A stretch of DNA of 6,863 nt from Gemmatimonadota bacterium (GTDB lineage: Bacteria > Gemmatimonadota > Gemmatimonadetes > JACCXV01 > JAHWKZ01). A model generated the notes under the pieces. That model did not search any database. It was not told the origin of the DNA and saw only the letters and a program-made list of their open reading frames with translations. The position numbers and the translations under genes are program-made. Shown here piece after piece: positions 4,754-6,863 of this stretch (its first letter is position 1; the number at the start of each line of letters is the position of its first letter). The stretch is from NCBI GenBank assembly GCA_030641505.1, contig DAOWHI010000228.1, positions 1 to 6,863 on the forward strand. The letters are read 5' to 3'.

Positions 4754-6269
4754 GGAGCGTGCTCTGGAGCTTGGTGTTCTGTTGGTTGCGGCAACGTTAG
4801 CGCTGCGGATCCTGACGATGCTGGCCGCCCGTCGAGAGCTGCGCGAACAGCTTCGGTTCGCAGCGACCCTCGCTCTGGTCGCGGCTGTCGCCTTGGCTGT
4901 TGTGATCTGGGCTGCAGCTCGCTCGCCGATTGCCCTACGGTCGATCTCGATCGCCGCGGGGATCTGTGTAGTGGTTCTCGCATGGCGCTCCCGTCCCGAC
5001 TCTGGTCGAAGCCGCTCCCGACCGCCGGGTTCCTTGGGGCTCAAGAACTCGCTCGATGCCATCGTAGATCGAAGCTTCTACATGGGCCAGCTTCAGCGCC
5101 ACGGTCGGGTGTTCAAGATGGCTCAGTTCCACCAGCCGGTCGTGTGTATCGTGGACATAGGCAAAGGGCGGGAACTCCTCAAGCGCGAGACCGAGAATCT
5201 CGTGCTCGCCCCGCTGCCAATCAGCGCCGAGATCCCCCGTGGGTTTATTCGCTACATGAAGCCCGACGATTACGCTGTCTACTCGCAGCTGTTTCGCTCG
5301 GCGTTCTCCGAGGCCCTGCTAGAGGCGAATCGAGAGCTTATGCGGGATGCGGCCCGTCGAGAGCTGGTTGAGCTCGCTGCCGCCAGCGACGCGGCGTCAC
5401 ACGCCGGCGTCGACCCGCGACGCTCAATCGAGCGACTCATGTTCACGGTGTTGCTGCGGATCTACTTCGGTGATCTGATCGAACCCTCTGATCGAGGCGT
5501 GATTGAAGGCTGCTGTCGTGGCATCGGATCCGGGAACACCATAGGCAGAGCCAGCCCCAGAGCGCGCCGCGCGTTGCAGACGTTCGACAAGCTGATTCGC
5601 GAGCGCAGTAACGACGGTTTGGCTGCACATGGTGATCACTCTTCGGTCTTGGGTGGGATCTTGCGCTTGAAGCCTGAGGCCGGCGCCGATTCGACGGCGA
5701 TCGGGAACCTCCTTCTGCTACTCGAGGCCTCCAGAGACAGCATCGGCGGTTTACTCATGTGGATCCTCAAGAACGTTGCCGACAGTCCCGAGTCCATTGA
5801 GATGATCCGTGGCGCACGAGACGGCGATGCTCGTGCCGGTGAGCTCATCGAGTGCATCGTGTTCGAGACTCTCCGGCTGGCCCAAAGCGAGTACGTCTAC
5901 CGAATTGTCACGCGGCCAATCGAGGTCGATGGCTTCGAGATTCCGAAGGGGTGGCTTACCCGTATCTGCGTGGCCGAAGCGCACAGGCAAGACCCGCCGT
6001 TCGACCGACCGGAGGTGTTTGATCCCGCGCGCTTTGTAAACCGGCGTTTTTCGTCCAATGAGTTTTCGCCGTTTGGGCTCGACCAACACGCGTGTTTGGG
6101 CGCGCAGTTGACGACTTCCGTGAGTGGAGCTTTCGTCGACGTGTTGGCGCGCAATTTCGACGTGCGGGTCGTGGCCGACGGTGCGCCCGAGCGGGGGAAC
6201 CGACATTGGAACCACTGGCGGCCGAGCTCGGAGTTGCGGATCGCGCTGTCCCGCCGAGGGACAGAGTAA
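4752..6269 (+). CDS. Cytochrome P450 with N-terminal membrane-helix region
   Basis: This 505-residue heme-thiolate monooxygenase has as core features the ExxR pair Glu372-Arg375 in FETLRL and the heme loop FGLDQHACLG (441-450) with Cys448, which fits the P450 cysteine signature at every position. The I-helix reads LLEASRDSIGG (323-333), so the usual AGxD/ETT is changed to A-S-R-D-S: the acid (Asp329) is kept, Gly becomes Ser and Thr becomes Ser. The N-terminus is unusual. Three hydrophobic stretches (about 5-26, 36-56 and 60-78) precede an Arg/Ser-rich linker and PPGSLGL (91-97), like the proline-rich hinge of microsomal P450s. Most bacterial P450s are soluble, so this one is probably membrane-anchored and may act on a lipid or glycolipid. 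No redox partner gene lies in the window. The ATG at 4752 gives the full first helix but lacks a clear Shine-Dalgarno; a later start (e.g. ATG at 4818) would remove helix 1. Confidence 0.92.
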   Translation: MERALELGVLLVAATLALRILTMLAARRELREQLRFAATLALVAAVALAVVIWAAARSPIALRSISIAAGICVVVLAWRSRPDSGRSRSRPPGSLGLKNSLDAIVDRSFYMGQLQRHGRVFKMAQFHQPVVCIVDIGKGRELLKRETENLVLAPLPISAEIPRGFIRYMKPDDYAVYSQLFRSAFSEALLEANRELMRDAARRELVELAAASDAASHAGVDPRRSIERLMFTVLLRIYFGDLIEPSDRGVIEGCCRGIGSGNTIGRASPRARRALQTFDKLIRERSNDGLAAHGDHSSVLGGILRLKPEAGADSTAIGNLLLLLEASRDSIGGLLMWILKNVADSPESIEMIRGARDGDARAGELIECIVFETLRLAQSEYVYRIVTRPIEVDGFEIPKGWLTRICVAEAHRQDPPFDRPEVFDPARFVNRRFSSNEFSPFGLDQHACLGAQLTTSVSGAFVDVLARNFDVRVVADGAPERGNRHWNHWRPSSELRIALSRRGTE

Positions 6270-6339
6270 GAGGTCGGCGTCCCGCGATCGACGATCGTCT
6301 GGATCTCGGCCTCGACATTCGACCGTGGCCCGACCGTTG

Positions 6340-6863
6340 TCATGAAAGTCCTGCCATTTCCGGTATTTCCTCGCATCGCTCGCCGCGCAATGCGCTGATC
6401 CCCTCACGTGCGATCAGCGGAACCATCGCCATCCCGGCAACCGGATCGGTCCACCACCATCCAAGCACTGCGTTGAAACCCAGACCCACGAGGAGGATCG
6501 CGGAGAGGATCATGCAGATGTCAGTCTGGATCGAATCGGCGTGAAGGGCGCGGCTCTCGATGGCAGCCGCCACTCGCCGCTTCGCCCGGGCTAGAATCGG
6601 CATGACGATGAGCGACAAGATCGCGATGACGATCCCGCCGACACTGGCTGCCGGCGGCTCCTGCCTCACCAGTGCCGCGATTGACTCGAACGCGATGTAG
6701 CTGGCCAGCGCCATGAAAGATAATCCGACCAGACGCAGCGCGATCGTTTCCGCGTGCTCCGCAGATTCCATGTCGCGCCGTGTCTGGAGGCGCCACAGTA
6801 GCACGAACCCCGACGACATCTCGATCAGGCTATCGACCCCGAAGCCGATCAAAGCGATGCTCC
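6340..6863 (-). CDS. Cation diffusion facilitator-type transporter, N-terminus cut by window edge
   Basis: This inner-membrane metal-cation transporter of the cation efflux superfamily has 173 residues visible. The frame is open to the right edge, and the codons before ALIGFG (Ser-Ile) already match the family, so the true start lies outside. SIALIGFGVDSLIEMSSGFVLL corresponds to the metal-site helix (Asp and Glu in DSLIE), and HADSIQTDICM to the second metal-site helix with its paired acids. WWWTDPVAGMAMVPLIAREG is the typical last helix. About five hydrophobic helices are visible. The protein stops shortly after the last helix (SALRGERCEEIPEMAGLS), so it lacks the long cytosolic C-terminal domain of YiiP/CzcD types, as in the short subfamily. 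Metal specificity (Zn, Co, Fe or Cd) cannot be told. It is convergent with the P450 gene; the 70 bases between them show no good terminator. Confidence 0.85.
   Translation of the reverse strand, partial: SIALIGFGVDSLIEMSSGFVLLWRLQTRRDMESAEHAETIALRLVGLSFMALASYIAFESIAALVRQEPPAASVGGIVIAILSLIVMPILARAKRRVAAAIESRALHADSIQTDICMILSAILLVGLGFNAVLGWWWTDPVAGMAMVPLIAREGISALRGERCEEIPEMAGLS

Noticed and set aside
4754..5062. Extended deacetylase start at 5062
   Set aside because: It adds 103 Arg/Ala/Ser-rich residues antisense to the P450 membrane region; the NodB domain starts immediately after the ATG at 4753.
6270..6339. Terminator between the convergent P450 and transporter genes
   Set aside because: Only short self-complementary bits (CGATCG-type) are present, with no stable stem followed by a T-run on either strand.
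6850..6852. TTG as the start of the cation transporter
   Set aside because: The two codons upstream (Ser-Ile) continue the conserved SIALIGFG helix, so the gene simply runs off the window edge.

Overview
The window looks like part of the chromosome of a high-GC, free-living bacterium. Coding is dense, with mostly single-copy metabolic and envelope genes. There is no phage, plasmid replication or transposase gene. The secreted CocE-type hydrolase with an N-terminal beta domain and the short cation transporter are gene types I associate with soil and marine Gemmatimonadota- or Acidobacteriota-like bacteria. That placement is an impression, not something the sequence proves.

Layout from left to right. 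(1) Positions 1-1761, minus strand: a secreted S15/CocE-family serine hydrolase. Its 587 visible residues run off the left edge and its full catalytic triad is visible. (2) 1905-2666, minus: trans-aconitate 2-methyltransferase (tam). (3) 2667-3059: a 393-base spacer holding a 52-codon ORF with a very good Shine-Dalgarno, several hairpins, and at each end a copy of the same short sequence, which is the tail of the next gene. (4) 3060-3971, minus: a GT-A family 2 glycosyltransferase. (5) 3968-4753, minus: a NodB-type polysaccharide deacetylase whose stop overlaps the glycosyltransferase start (ATGA). (6) 4752-6269, plus: a cytochrome P450 with an N-terminal multi-helix membrane region. Its ATG shares two bases with the divergent deacetylase ATG. 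(7) 6340-6863, minus: a cation diffusion facilitator family transporter, cut at its N-terminus by the right edge.

The deacetylase and glycosyltransferase are translationally coupled and probably act on the same cell-surface glycan or glycolipid. The P450 diverges from them with no intergenic space, so the three genes may form one regulatory unit, but no substrate can be read from the sequence. tam, the hydrolase and the transporter are probably unrelated housekeeping or scavenging functions.

The least explained stretch is the tam-glycosyltransferase spacer. The last codons of the glycosyltransferase reappear, diverged but in frame, directly before the tam ATG. Both copies end in GTTAGAY, and the segment between them carries a small ORF and nested inverted repeats. 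It could be a small inserted cassette, vaguely like an integron cassette, or a decayed partial duplication. Neither is proven.
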